Assembly (NCBI RefSeq): GCF_027744825.2
Contig: NC_071335.1
Location: forward strand, 16,682,501-16,746,500
DNA: 64,000 nt
Origin: Synchiropus splendidus
Taxonomy: Eukaryota; Chordata; Actinopteri; Syngnathiformes; Callionymidae
Reading direction: 5' to 3'
Below, one piece after another: positions 24,115 to 35,507 of the stretch. The notes beneath the pieces were generated by a model that was not told the origin of the DNA, did no database searches, and saw only the letters and a program-made list of their open reading frames with translations. How positions within the stretch are numbered: the stretch's first letter is position 1; each line of letters opens with the position of its first letter. The position numbers and the translations under genes are program-made.

Positions 24115-24130
24115 GGCTCTGAAAAGAGCC
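24115..24130 (-). terminator. Histone 3' stem-loop (H2B copy 3)
   Basis: Minus-strand GGCTCTTTTCAGAGCC, 27 nt past the stop. Confidence 0.97.
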
Positions 24131-24157
24131 GTTGTGGTGAAATAGTCAGCCGACCAT

Positions 24158-24532
24158 TTACTTGGAGCTGGTGTACTTGGTGACGGCCTTGGTTCCCTCG
24201 GACACGGCGTGCTTGGCCAGCTCACCGGGGAGGAGCAGGCGCACGGCGGTCTGGATCTCCCGGGAAGAGATGGTGGAGCGCTTGTTGTAGTGAGCCAGGC
24301 GAGACGCTTCTCCGGCGATGCGCTCGAAGATGTCGTTGACGAACGAGTTCATGATGCTCATGGCCTTGGACGAGATGCCGGTGTCGGGATGGACCTGCTT
24401 GAGCACCTTGTACACGTAGATGGCGTAGCTCTCCTTCCTGGTCCTCTTCTTCTTTTTGCCTCCTTTGCCGGCGGTCTTGGTCACGGCTTTCTTGGAGCCC
24501 TTCTTGGGCGCGGACTTCGCTGGCTCAGGCAT
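24158..24532 (-). CDS. Histone H2B (copy 3)
   Basis: 124-residue intronless H2B, same protein as copies 1 and 2. The frame is open far upstream through the promoter; the start at 24532 is set by the [12 protein letters not shown] consensus. The 280 nt upstream match the 5' flank of copy 1 almost base for base in inverted orientation, ending at the window edge on that side. Confidence 0.98.
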   Translation of the reverse strand: MPEPAKSAPKKGSKKAVTKTAGKGGKKKKRTRKESYAIYVYKVLKQVHPDTGISSKAMSIMNSFVNDIFERIAGEASRLAHYNKRSTISSREIQTAVRLLLPGELAKHAVSEGTKAVTKYTSSK

Positions 24533-24579
24533 GTTGCTGCTGGACAGTAGCGAGTGACTGCAACCGGCGCAGCTCGCGG

Positions 24580-24621
24580 TTTTATAGCCGTGTAGCTGTG
24601 TCGTTGCATGTTTCTGATTGG
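24580..24621 (-). promoter_or_regulatory. H2B promoter (TATA + CCAAT)
   Basis: Minus-strand CCAAT at 24617-24621 and CTATAAAA at 24580-24587. Confidence 0.75.
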
Positions 24622-25074
24622 CTCCTTTGAAAAGGGGCGGCATGGCTTTTCTTTCGTTTGTGTCGCTCTTGGCTGCGGCCACCGAAACTGCTGGTGTTCT
24701 TTATAAACACATCATTGAATGAGAAGATGTGATGCTTATAGAGAAACCAGAGAAATTTGAAAATTGTGTGATGCACCAAACAACCTGACGAAAATGTCGT
24801 CGCGGGGGAAAGGCACGCCCATTCAGTGTTATCTTTCCACCAAGCATCTTAATGTCAGAGCACGTTATAAAGCGGTCATGAGTTATACTAATAACTAATA
24901 ATACTAATAATACTGTGTGCTGTTGTGCGTTTATTCATTAACGTATATTTTTTTCTGGTCTGTGAAATGCAGCAATCTAATAAAACAGCCATTGTTATAT
25001 ATATATATACAGGACACTCAATGTGAAAACGGGGTACACTTGATTGATGAACTTCTCTTTAGTTGAAAGTGGGT

Positions 25075-25090
25075 GGCTCTGAAAAGAGCC
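25075..25090 (-). terminator. Histone 3' stem-loop (H2A copy 2)
   Basis: Minus-strand GGCTCTTTTCAGAGCC, 19 nt past the H2A stop. Confidence 0.97.
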
Positions 25091-25109
25091 TTTGTGGTGT
25101 TGGGAGCCT

Positions 25110-25511
<402 letters not shown>

Positions 25512-25547
25512 TCAGTCGAGATGTGATTGAGAGAGTAGGGCAGCCTC

Positions 25548-25604
25548 TAAATAGGTCCGAGGGTGGAGGGCGGTCCCAACGAGACTTTAACTCTTTCCTC
25601 CAAT
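25548..25604 (-). promoter_or_regulatory. H2A promoter (TATTTA, inverted CCAAT)
   Basis: Minus-strand TATTTA at 25548-25553; CCAAT on the plus strand at 25600-25604, inverted relative to the gene. Confidence 0.5.
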
Positions 25605-25877
25605 GAAATATGGAGTTTGTGGCTGGGTTGATGTTGGAGGCGGAGGTAGTGGCCAACGAGCCTTTTCTGTGTGGATGCACGAGCGAGATCTTCACTGGGA
25701 ACAGCTCATTGTTTGCCGCTGAAGTGGATAATCTAATCACTAAATGACAATTGATGCGTGATGCGTCATGACTCTCCAAATAATGTGTCTCAGTACTGAG
25801 GACAGTCGTGATGAGAACGTGCATCTATCAGAAACGCATCTATTAAACACAGCGGAGGCTCAGTAGAGAAAGTGGGT

Positions 25878-25893
25878 GGCTCTGAAAAGAGCC
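25878..25893 (-). terminator. Histone 3' stem-loop (H1)
   Basis: Minus-strand GGCTCTTTTCAGAGCC, 21 nt past the H1 stop, so H1 is a replication-dependent gene. Confidence 0.97.
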
Positions 25894-25914
25894 TTTTAAG
25901 GAAGACAAGAACGT

Positions 25915-26517
25915 CTACTTTTTCTTGGGTGCTGCCTTCTTGGCTTTAGGCTTGGCTGCCTTCTTGACCGGAGTTTTCTTGGCTGCGGGCTTCTTAGCCA
26001 CCTTCTTGGGGCTCTTGGTGGGCTTCTTGGCAGCGGCTTTCTTGGGACTCTTTGTCGCCGCCTTCTTAGCTGCAGGCTTCTTGGCCGCCTTCTTCGGAGA
26101 CTTCTTGGCGGCCGCCGGCTTCTTCGCTGGGCTCTTGGGCTTCTTGGCGGCGGCAGGTTTCTTGGCGGCGGCCTTCTTGGCTTTGGGAGCGGCTTTCTTG
26201 GCTTTGGGAGCTTCTTTCTTGCTCATCTTGAAAGAGCCGGAAGCTCCGGTACCCTTGGTCTGAACCAGGGTTCCGGCAGTAACTAGCTTCTTCACAGCGG
26301 TCTTAACGCGAGCATTGTTCTTCTCCACATCGTATCCTCCGGCGGACAGAGCTTTCTTGATGGCGGCTAGTGACACACCGCTGCGCTCCTTGGAGGCGGA
26401 CACAGCCTTGACGATGAGCTCGCCGACGCTGGGGCCGGTCTTGGCGGGCTTCGTGGCCTTCTTCTTCTTGGCGGCCTTGGCCGGAGCGGCGGCTGGTGCT
26501 GGAGCGACTTCTGCCAT
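25915..26517 (-). CDS. Linker histone H1
   Basis: Binds linker DNA at the nucleosome entry/exit site and compacts chromatin. The 200-residue protein has a short Ala/Pro-rich N-tail ([12 protein letters not shown]), then a winged-helix globular domain at about residues 25-98 ([52 protein letters not shown]). A long Lys/Ala/Pro tail follows with several SPKK and KSPKK motifs, the CDK-phosphorylation type sites of H1. I start at the ATG at 26517; the frame extends two codons to a GTG at 26523 that has no support. An H1 box lies upstream. It is the only H1 in the window. Confidence 0.97.
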   Translation of the reverse strand: MAEVAPAPAAAPAKAAKKKKATKPAKTGPSVGELIVKAVSASKERSGVSLAAIKKALSAGGYDVEKNNARVKTAVKKLVTAGTLVQTKGTGASGSFKMSKKEAPKAKKAAPKAKKAAAKKPAAAKKPKSPAKKPAAAKKSPKKAAKKPAAKKAATKSPKKAAAKKPTKSPKKVAKKPAAKKTPVKKAAKPKAKKAAPKKK

Positions 26518-26654
26518 GTTCACAGTGCTTCTCTCTCAAACGTCCGTGTAGATTGACACGCTCTACTGTGTGGGATGCACTTAAACGCAGCATGAGAACC
26601 GTGGAGAGTGAAGGCAGCTGCAGCTCTACGAGCAGCGCGACGCTGCTCCACACT

Positions 26655-26661
26655 TGTGTTT
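26655..26661 (-). promoter_or_regulatory. H1 box
   Basis: Minus-strand AAACACA, the distal element typical of H1 promoters, about 138 nt upstream of the ATG. I do not see a clear TATA box between it and the gene. Confidence 0.6.
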
Positions 26662-26724
26662 TCTCTCCTTCTTTCAAAGCGACAAACAACGACTCTGTAC
26701 ACATTTTAAAGACTATAAATTAAC

Positions 26725-28100
26725 ATTTATGGTAGCGGGCACCTTTCTCTTCCATCTCAACACACAAACACTTGAAAATGTCCTTATACTTTTGTCGTAA
26801 ATCGTCATAAATTCACCTCATCGCTGTCGTCAGCGCTCCTCCTCACAGATGTCCTCCTCGTTTTTCTTCGATAAAAGTAGAAAAACCAATGAAAACGTCG
26901 CCAAACCGAGTTGATAGTGTAGCAGGCTCTTTATTTATTCTATGGAAAAGTGAGTTAGATATTTTTTCATCAGCCATGTCGAATAACATAGCGTTTAAAA
27001 CGCATAGCAAACACACACTCGCCGTGGCTGCTTGATGTCACGTCAATTGTCTTCTGTTCTCTCCAACATGAAATGAAAGAATAAATGTTTTCAACTCGAT
27101 TCCAAAAACAATATTATATATCGATCAGACAATTCTTAACAAGAAAGTATGTCTATTTCCTGCAATCAGCTGACATGGCACAGGGGACTATTTCAACTTT
27201 GCAATGTTTGCTATTTTACAATGTGAAAATGTCATGGTTACGTTTGATGCAGGAATTTTAAGATGCCCATCTTACAGATTTCATCTTGAGAAAGTTTACA
27301 TTTAACTATGAGTCTCTTGTTGATTGACGTGATTAGATGTTGTGAAGCAGTTTTATAACCTGTTTGTATTGTAGGGAATTGAGTAATAATAATAAAAAGA
27401 ACAACCACCCAACTTCATAGACATAATGAATTCAACAAGATTACAAAATCAGTTATGTTTGGATCATGTGTTTGTGAAGATCAGTCAATTTTAAAATGGG
27501 TGAAATGGTATCAAAAAATACATTTATGTATTGAAATCAAATTGCTTCTGACAGGAAAAAGAAAATGGTGGTTGACCTCTTAGCCCCCCGTGTGCAGATA
27601 ACTGCCGTGGTGCTTTTAACCACATTTAGGGACACTGCTCGCACCATCTTGTATTGATTGGGAAAATAAAGGAAAGAAGTCAAGCAAGTAATTCCTATCA
27701 CAAAATGCAAAAAGAACAACTCAGGAAAGCATGTGTTTTAAGGGGATGAAGTAGAACTTTTGGATGAAGTTTATTCTGATGATCAGTCAGAGAAACTCTG
27801 AATACCATAGATTCATGTTCAAATATGCATGTATAAGGTCATTGTGAACAGACAGCCACCTGCAGAAATATTTGTGGATTGGGGGAGATCTCAGGCCTAG
27901 TTTGTGTTTCATACCAATCAACCCAATTCCACATTTCCAAGCGTTTATCTTATCCGTAAAAAGCACATTGTGTGCCATGTTTCATGACAAATCACATCTA
28001 GTCCCAGTAAAACCTTGCTTTCTAACCTCGAGCTTCACAAGTTCAATGCTGCTTCCATAAGATAGTTTTACCTTTAATTGGAAATAAGAGCTCTTGATTG
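26725..28100. other. Spacer between H1 and H4
   Basis: About 1.4 kb without a gene. Short ORFs show no protein similarity I recognise; no repeat family identified. Confidence 0.5.
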
Positions 28101-28108
28101 ACTTGAGC

Positions 28109-28124
28109 GGCTCTTAAAAGAGCC
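28109..28124 (-). terminator. Histone 3' stem-loop (H4 copy 3)
   Basis: Minus-strand GGCTCTTTTAAGAGCC, the H4 loop version. Confidence 0.95.
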
Positions 28125-28152
28125 TTTGGGTTGTGAACGATTCACCGTTGGT

Positions 28153-28560
<408 letters not shown>

Positions 28561-28599
28561 CTATGACATCATTCGAAACAATCAACAAATGGCCGTTTA

Positions 28600-29140
28600 A
28601 CTTCTATTGAATCGTTATGGATTTAGACGTGTTGTGCGCGTGCTGAGCCACAATGCAGGCAAGATTGAGCGGCAGACCAAAGATTTATTTTAAACTGTTT
28701 AAACATATTTCTCCCCATGAAACGCTCAATAATTATACTTTGTGATGGCTTTGATCACCTGCAGATCCATAATTAACACAATTTAAAGTCAGTTTGTCGT
28801 TTCACATTGACGTGATCTACTTTAGTAATGTATTTTGTATATTACTCACCATCGAACACTGTGGAGCGATTATAATTCAGTAACATACACAGTACCTGAT
28901 ACTGATACTCCAAGATATAAGCAGGCCATATGGTAGGTATGGACACTTAAATACGCACATTGAGTCACACCCCACTAGTTAGAAGGGATTCATTCAACTA
29001 AGTTGTAAAAAAAAATTACAAAAAGAACTGTACTTTAGTATTCAACACATTTTTTGTTAGGCAGGCAGCGATTGCAAATGTTGTGGACGTTTGTGCCAAG
29101 TCATTGCTTTACATTCATATGGATGAAAGTCAGTAGACAT
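28600..29140. other. Spacer between H4 and H2A
   Basis: No gene or repeat identified. Confidence 0.5.
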
Positions 29141-29148
29141 ATGTGAGT

Positions 29149-29164
29149 GGCTCTTAAAAGAGCC
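29149..29164 (-). terminator. Histone 3' stem-loop (H2A copy 3)
   Basis: Minus-strand GGCTCTTTTAAGAGCC. This is the loop version otherwise used only by the H4 genes here. Confidence 0.95.
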
Positions 29165-29191
29165 GTTGGTTTGTGGGAACGTCAGGATCAT

Positions 29192-29660
<469 letters not shown>

Positions 29661-29699
29661 TTAACAGTGTCAACGATACTCTTGTCCAATCAGGGGAGA

Positions 29700-30690
29700 G
29701 GATTACTCACCATTCTGCTGTCAGGTCGGTGGTTGATTCTTGACTGGACTGAATCGTTGTTGAGCATTTTGGACGTGTATACATTATTGCTGTGTTTTTG
29801 TGGCATTTCATAATAAAGAATATTATACTTCTGTTATGATGTTCACTACCGCTATCTTATGTTCTATTGGTCAATGTTTTTACCGTTTGTCATTAATAAC
29901 TTTAATGTTTGTATCCTGTCGTAATGCTGTGGGAAGAGTAATGGAGGTCTAATCTAATCCATAAATCCTGAACCATGAAAATGCAAAGTAAATGTATGTA
30001 ATGTATGTAAAGCATAAGATAAGCATGTTTGATTATCCAATTGTGTTTGTAAAATCTCCCTCCTATTCTGAGTTTGGGTTTAGTAATAGCCCAAAGGGCG
30101 AGCTACCACTCTACGTTTAAATCATATTAAGGGCCACACAAATGAACCAGTCCAGAATGCTTAGGTTTATCTTAAACCCAAAGGAAAAATGAGTCTGCTC
30201 CCAGCCATGCATTTAGATTGCTGTACAATCTTAGCTTTCAGAACTGAAAGAAAAAAGTATGGAGCGGGGAGAGCTGGCTGCATGCTGTGCTTCATCTCAC
30301 ACTTCTGTCATTCACATGTCCACAAGGTTCTTCTTCAACTTGTAGCTCTAATAATAGCTCTAATAATAGCATGATTACGCTGTACACGGACAGGTAGGTT
30401 CTAGTGATTGTGGGGGAGAGGGGGGCTTGCCAGGACTAGTGTGTCAAACCCCACCGGCCCCAGATGAGTCTGTGACCTCTCAGCACCCGTCATGTACTCA
30501 CAGAGTCGAGCACCCTTTAGGGAACTTACAACTCCGGTGAAAGAGCCACCCTGGCAGAGAGTGGGAACAGATCTGTTCTTTTGGTGGATTATTTCTCACA
30601 TTATATAAAAAATGCAGACCTCTCTTGCGTGTGCTAGCACTGGCATTGCTGCTCTGAAATACACATTTATTGGAGACAGTGGTTCACATA
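29700..30690. other. Region right of the histone cluster, no gene seen
   Basis: No supported gene. A short tandem duplication TAGCTCTAATAA occurs at about 30344-30369. Confidence 0.5.
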
Positions 30691-30704
30691 GTTTATAAGT
30701 CTTC

Positions 30705-30988
30705 AAAGATTGATGGATGTGACCAGTCGTCCTAATGGGGAAGCGGAGCGAGAACTAGCAACTCTAAAAGGTCTGTGGAAAGGAGGAGTACTGTTATCCA
30801 ACAGGCTACAATGCCGGGATGTGGGACAGGTCAGGCGGAACCGCATCCAGATTCGCACTTTGAACCAATCACCTTCTCAAACACCACCTGAATTAAGAGC
30901 TTCAACAGATGAGGAGAAAGAGGTTACTACTCACACAAACAAAGAACCTGAGATCAACAGTAAGAATGGAGATGCAAGTTTGTTATGA
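30705..30988 (+). pseudogene. Ty3/Gypsy-type integrase C-terminal remnant
   Basis: The open piece contains SRPNGEAERELATLKGLW, close to the (Y)PQ(S/A)NGEAERAV.TVK motif at the end of the Gypsy integrase core. It is followed by GQVRRNRIQIRTLN, like the Arg-rich tail of these polyproteins. The catalytic part upstream is absent and no LTRs were found. A dead fragment. Confidence 0.55.
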
Positions 30989-31439
30989 AGCAATGGAAAT
31001 TAAAAAAGGAGGGTGCTTTCTTAAGGGGAGGTGTTCTGTAAGTGGAACTAGAGTTGTTGTGTCAACCAGTACTAGTAAGAATACTAACATCGATCATTAC
31101 AGGAAATGACCGTTGCCCTCTCCGAGAAAAATAATGTGAGTAAACCGAGAAATTGTACGAGTGAGCAAAATAAATGACCGAGGTAAACTTTGTGAATGGC
31201 GCCATCTTGTGGCCAAATCATATAACGGAAGTGAGCTCAGCAGCATCTGTCATTTAAAGTTATTGGAGTTGGAGTTGGAAATGAATTCATTGGAATATTC
31301 TGAAATAAGGCAGCAAACATAAACATGCAGGATTTAATGACTTATTGTGACTTATGACAATAAATGATTTAATCATTTATTGTGCTAATCAGGGACGAGC
31401 AGATGGAAGGAGATTTTCTTGGGTAATCTCATGAGATCT

Positions 31440-32400
31440 GTTGTGTTTGTGTGAAGGAGGAGACTCTGCTCAGACTGAGGGCAGAGAGGAGGTAGACCCC
31501 ACCTCTGGACCACCTTGGACCAGAGCTCACAGGTACGATGAGGACCCTCAACAGTGACCTCCATGTCACAGATTCAATTTGTCCTCCATCCTCATTCTCA
31601 CTGCAACTCATGTGTTGAAGATCTAAGGTGCAGCCAGAATTGCCTGGACAAGGACCTGGACCTGGCTATGTGTCTCTGAAGAGTGAAGACTCAATGATCA
31701 AATGGGCGAACTTCAAAGGAGCAGAGTCTTCAGGTCCAAGGTGAGAGGGAGTGAGAGTCTCAGGTCCACACAGACACCACCTGTCTCCTTTTGACCGGGA
31801 AAGTGACCACGTTCACACCTGCACTCATTAAAAATCGCTTCAATCCACATGCAGTGACTCACCTCACCAGCAGTGGGTGATAGACCCACAATTCTGAGCC
31901 TCATACTTTGACGTGTCCATGGTTGCAGTCCAGAGTGACACAGGTGCAACAGTGCGAGGTCATGTACTGGTCAGTCATGTTTCTTGAGATGATTCTGTCA
32001 GAAGGTCTGGGAGGAACCCTCTAGTTAGATTGTGTTCACACTGATGTTCAGAACCTCATGACGAGAGCCCATTGAATGCCAGATTTCATCTCTTCTCCTC
32101 AGAGTGGATAATCAGATGTCAGAGCTTCCGAGTGGTCAGCAACATCTCTCACATGAGGACTCCACACAGCAGATATGAACATGAACAAGTAGGTTCTCAT
32201 CTGAGAGGTTCCTTCAGTTCAGTCTCACTTCAGCTGGATCCAACTTCAAAGTTTCTAGACTGTGTGGTTCTGGAGATGATCCTCCAATACTCTGACTTTC
32301 TTCTCCATGATTATGTTCCAGCGACTGGAGGAGAAGTTCCTCAGCTATGTGGGCAGAGTCTGGAGGATTCTGAGTCCAGACGACAACAGGGGCGGCCCTG
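31440..32400 (+). pseudogene. Remnant of a fish NLR (NACHT/NLRC3-like) gene, N-terminal exons
   Basis: An exon-like piece at about 31630-31739 reads GPGPGYVSLKSEDSMIKW and ends before GTGAGA. Fish NLR genes have repeated exons of the type CVSLKSD.SM. At 32319, after a plausible TTATGTTCCAG acceptor, the sequence reads RLEEKFLSYVGRVWRILSPD, like the conserved segment before the FISNA/NACHT part of these proteins (L...FV...L..I..VLSPD). No NACHT domain follows within 3 kb and the frame soon stops. I infer a decayed gene; the family call rests on two short motifs. Confidence 0.45.
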
Positions 32401-32592
32401 ACTCAAATTGCCAAAAAAATGACTTGGACTTGGAAACAACTTGTCTGGCATCCTTGGACCCTCTGAACGTCAAGGAAAGCAAAGAAATTGATTAAAATAC
32501 AAAAGTCGAATTTTGGTGATATTTTTAAAAATTGGTCCTGACACAACGACGACAGGGGCGGCCCTGACTCAAAATGCCAAAAAAATGACTTT
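32381..32592 (+). repeat. Direct repeat of about 45 bp, 167 bp apart
   Basis: 32381-32425 and 32548-32592 share ACAGGGGCGGCCCTGACTC and the following CCAAAAAAATGACTT with two or so differences. A second shared piece (TTGGAAACAACTTGT) follows each copy. Confidence 0.75.
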
Positions 32593-32624
32593 TTTCAAAA
32601 CTCAAAATTTGACTTGGAAACAAC

Positions 32625-32972
32625 TTGTGTGGATGGTCTGCATGGTCAACTGTACCCTCTGAGTTTAAATGTTGCCAAACATTTGTGAGTTTGACCCGCA
32701 GCACAATGTCATGGATGCTTTCAGAACCAGCAGAAACAACACGTGTTGCGACAAACCAGTTCAACACGTCCGAAGTCTTCACCTCCAACAGCTCTGACGT
32801 CACAATGACAGTCAAGGCGCCACCCATCACGTCTCGACTCTTTCAAGAGGCTCATCTAAAATCGAGTGACAGTGTGGAAGACATGAAAGCCACATTCAGG
32901 ATTCCTCTGGACCGACACCTTGGATCTGCGGTTCTGGTGGAGTTGTGTTTCGTGAGTACAGAGGATCCTTAA
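32625..32972 (+). other. Open frame of 115 codons, unassigned, exon-like
   Basis: Reads ...SSDVTMTVKAPPITSRLF...TFRIPLDRHLGSAVLVELCF and meets a GTGAGT donor-like site at 32950, so it could be a decayed exon. I do not recognise the family, and the opposite strand is also open over much of it. Confidence 0.25.
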
Positions 32973-33397
32973 AACATTAGTTTTTCCTCATTTAAGGTAA
33001 GTTTTTGTTTTCTTTCAGGGAGGAAGCAAGAGAACAAGAACAAGTGAGCGAAATAAACAATCACTGAACAGCGCAAAGAAGAAGGAAGAAGAAAGCCTCC
33101 TTGGTTCAAAGGTGGAGAGACGGGACAATAGATGCACAAATGTGTTATTTCCTGTACAATTTGGATGAATGACAAACCACTATTTCAATTGTGTTGGGTT
33201 ACTCTCGTGCCACTTTTTTTATTCACTCTGTTGTTCCATTGTAAGAAACAAAGACAAGTTTGATGAAGTTGATTCAGAAATTTGTGTAAATATTGAATGA
33301 AGATCAAGGCGGACTCATAAAGACCAGATCTGTTGAGGTAAACTTGTCGTTTCAGAAATTTGTATTCGTGTCACCAATGCAAGTGTATATATACACA

Positions 33398-33450
33398 TAT
33401 ACATATATATATATATATTATTATTATTTTATTTTTTATTTTTTTTTGAC
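33398..33450. repeat. (TA)n / T-rich low-complexity run
   Basis: TATATATA repeats grading into a T-rich stretch. Confidence 0.8.
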
Positions 33451-33489
33451 AAACAGTTGTGGTTGGCAACCTAAATTATTAGTAGAGCT

Positions 33490-34195
33490 GATGATAGATC
33501 AAAATTGTCATGTTTGCCTAAGAAGTGATCCAGGTGCAGATGATTGCAGGCTGACAGAAGGCACGGACACAATATTAAATTAATTTTTTTTAAAAATCAC
33601 TATACAAACAACAAAGACAGGAACTGAAGGTGTCGGAGTCAAAAAACGAACCGGGATATACACAGTGGGACTGGGGAAAAATCTGTAACAAAAGAGAGGT
33701 GAATCAATGTCAACCTTCAAAACTAGGGAGAACACAAAAACGCTCAAATAATAACTCACGAGGTCCAGATCAACTAAAAGCGCTACATGGAGGAGAAACA
33801 CTCAAACTCACACAAAGGAAAAAAATCTACACAATCGATAAATGAGAAGTGAGTTTAAGAACGCTCAAACGCGGTCTGGCTAAAGAATTGAGATGTAAAC
33901 AGAAGCGGAGCAAGGAGGAGAAAGCGAAACTCAGGAAGCGGCTGAAGAGAAATTCAAGCGCGCGCAAGAAATCTAGAAAATTCAGATTTACCGAATGACA
34001 CAAAGTGATCAGCTTGCAGTCTGGAACCCACGCCAAGATATCCACAGAGGAGTTGATGACGGGTTGAGCTCCAGCTGCGCTGCCATTAAGCTGGATCAGA
34101 TACAGGAAAAGGAAACTACAGGGGGTTAACAAAATAAAAGCATGAGGAACAGACAAGGAATAAGCACAGAGTGCAGAACGTGACAAAAATGTGTG
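33490..34195 (-). mobile_element. Non-autonomous dispersed repeat, TGTCA...TGACA ends
   Basis: On the minus strand it begins TGTCACGTTCTGCACTC near 34188 and ends ...AAACATGACA near 33511. The layout and the phrases around GTGTCCGTGCCTTCTGTCAG and CACCTGGATCACTTC recall a common fish repeat. Open frames inside it have no protein similarity. Family name not assigned. Confidence 0.45.
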
Positions 34196-34465
34196 AGTAA
34201 TTTCTCAATAATCATGAGTTAACTCAACTCTAGTGTCATTAATCGACATTATGTTTTTTTAATCCATTGACTCCTAATATTAGCAAAGGAGACTAAATGT
34301 TGCCTTAAAACTGTTTTTCTCATTTCACAAAAAATATTTTATTGAGCAGAAAATGCACTATAGTTTCAAGGAAAGCAGGGGGATGGGTGAGTTCACCATG
34401 AAAATTAACTAATTTATAAAATAAATTTTTCAATGGTACAAATGAGCAATTTCATTATATTCAAT

Positions 34466-34660
34466 GACTTAGACTAGGACTAGACTTTATTGATCCCTTT
34501 GGGATGAATACATGCAGGAAATTTACATTTCCAGCAGCAATAGAGGCAAGAAAGGGCATGCAGTCAGGAAGAGCATCACACAGGGTATAAAAAATATATA
34601 TATACTAATCACATAATAATAAAATTAAAAATAAAATTAAAAAAAACTAAAATTAAACTG
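34466..34660 (-). mobile_element. LINE 3'-tail-like fragment (Rex-type)
   Basis: GACTTTATTGATCCCTTTGGG at 34483-34503 matches the well-known tail phrase of Rex/Babar-type fish LINEs, in reverse orientation. The neighbourhood is A-rich simple sequence. Too short for a firm family call. Confidence 0.35.
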
Positions 34661-35355
34661 GATTAAAATGGGTTATTGCACCAGCAGGTAAAGTTATTGT
34701 AACGTGACCTTGTATGTGTGTGTGAGACGTCCTCAGGCGCATGAGGCTTCTGATGATCATGAGTGGCCTAAAACTGGGGACGACACATCTCCGGAAACCT
34801 AACAGAGTAGTTTCCCGTGTTCTTTTTCAATCTTGTTTGTTATTATTGTGATAAAAAAAAGTCAAAACAATAAATATAAATATCACCTTCATCATGGGTG
34901 AAATGTAAATGACATAGGTGGCAGTTCGGCGTCGCGTTGAATCTATTTTGATTATGTATTACAGTTGGTTTTTACTTAAGTAAAGAGCTCATTCATTCAA
35001 TTAAAGTGTGTTGTGTGTATAATTTATTTACTTTATCCCATATTGATCGCAGTTTATTCCATTTGACGGGCCCCAGGGAACGTGTCAAATACTGTCAGCG
35101 CTTGTTTGTGTACCAAAGAACCATGAAGTTTGATTTTATATTAGCATAACACGCAAAATCCCCACGTATGACAAACTGTAGTCCTTTGTGACAAGATTAA
35201 AGGATGATAATAAAGGCATAAAAACAGCGTCATTGTTGAATAGTGAAATGAAACTCACTTGTGAGTCGGTTTAGCTTTGTGAAGTCTTTTATTTGTTGCC
35301 ATTGAGGAGTGGCCTGAGGTCTGGCTCGCTGCACAGACCACGCCCACTGACAAGG

Positions 35356-35364
35356 CCCCGCCCC
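35356..35364 (+). promoter_or_regulatory. GC box upstream of syngr2
   Basis: CCCCGCCCC within a GC-rich stretch (35330-35620) that covers the first coding exon, consistent with a CpG-island promoter. No TATA box is evident. Confidence 0.45.
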
Positions 35365-35507
35365 CGTGACGCAGCGACACAGCGCCGCTCCTCCTCGGGC
35401 CGTGTGCAGCCAAGCGAGCAGCAGGGGGCGCTCTTACGCCCACGCCACATAACATCTCGCTATCAATAGTCACTGAATAACCGGAGTATCCACTGAGCCG
35501 GAGCAAC

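Noticed and set aside
26518..26523. H1 start two codons upstream at GTG
   Set aside because: The ATG at 26517 gives the standard [10 protein letters not shown] start; GTG starts are rare in animals.
33827..34186. 119-codon minus-strand frame
   Set aside because: Lies in a non-coding dispersed repeat; hydrophobic low-complexity translation.
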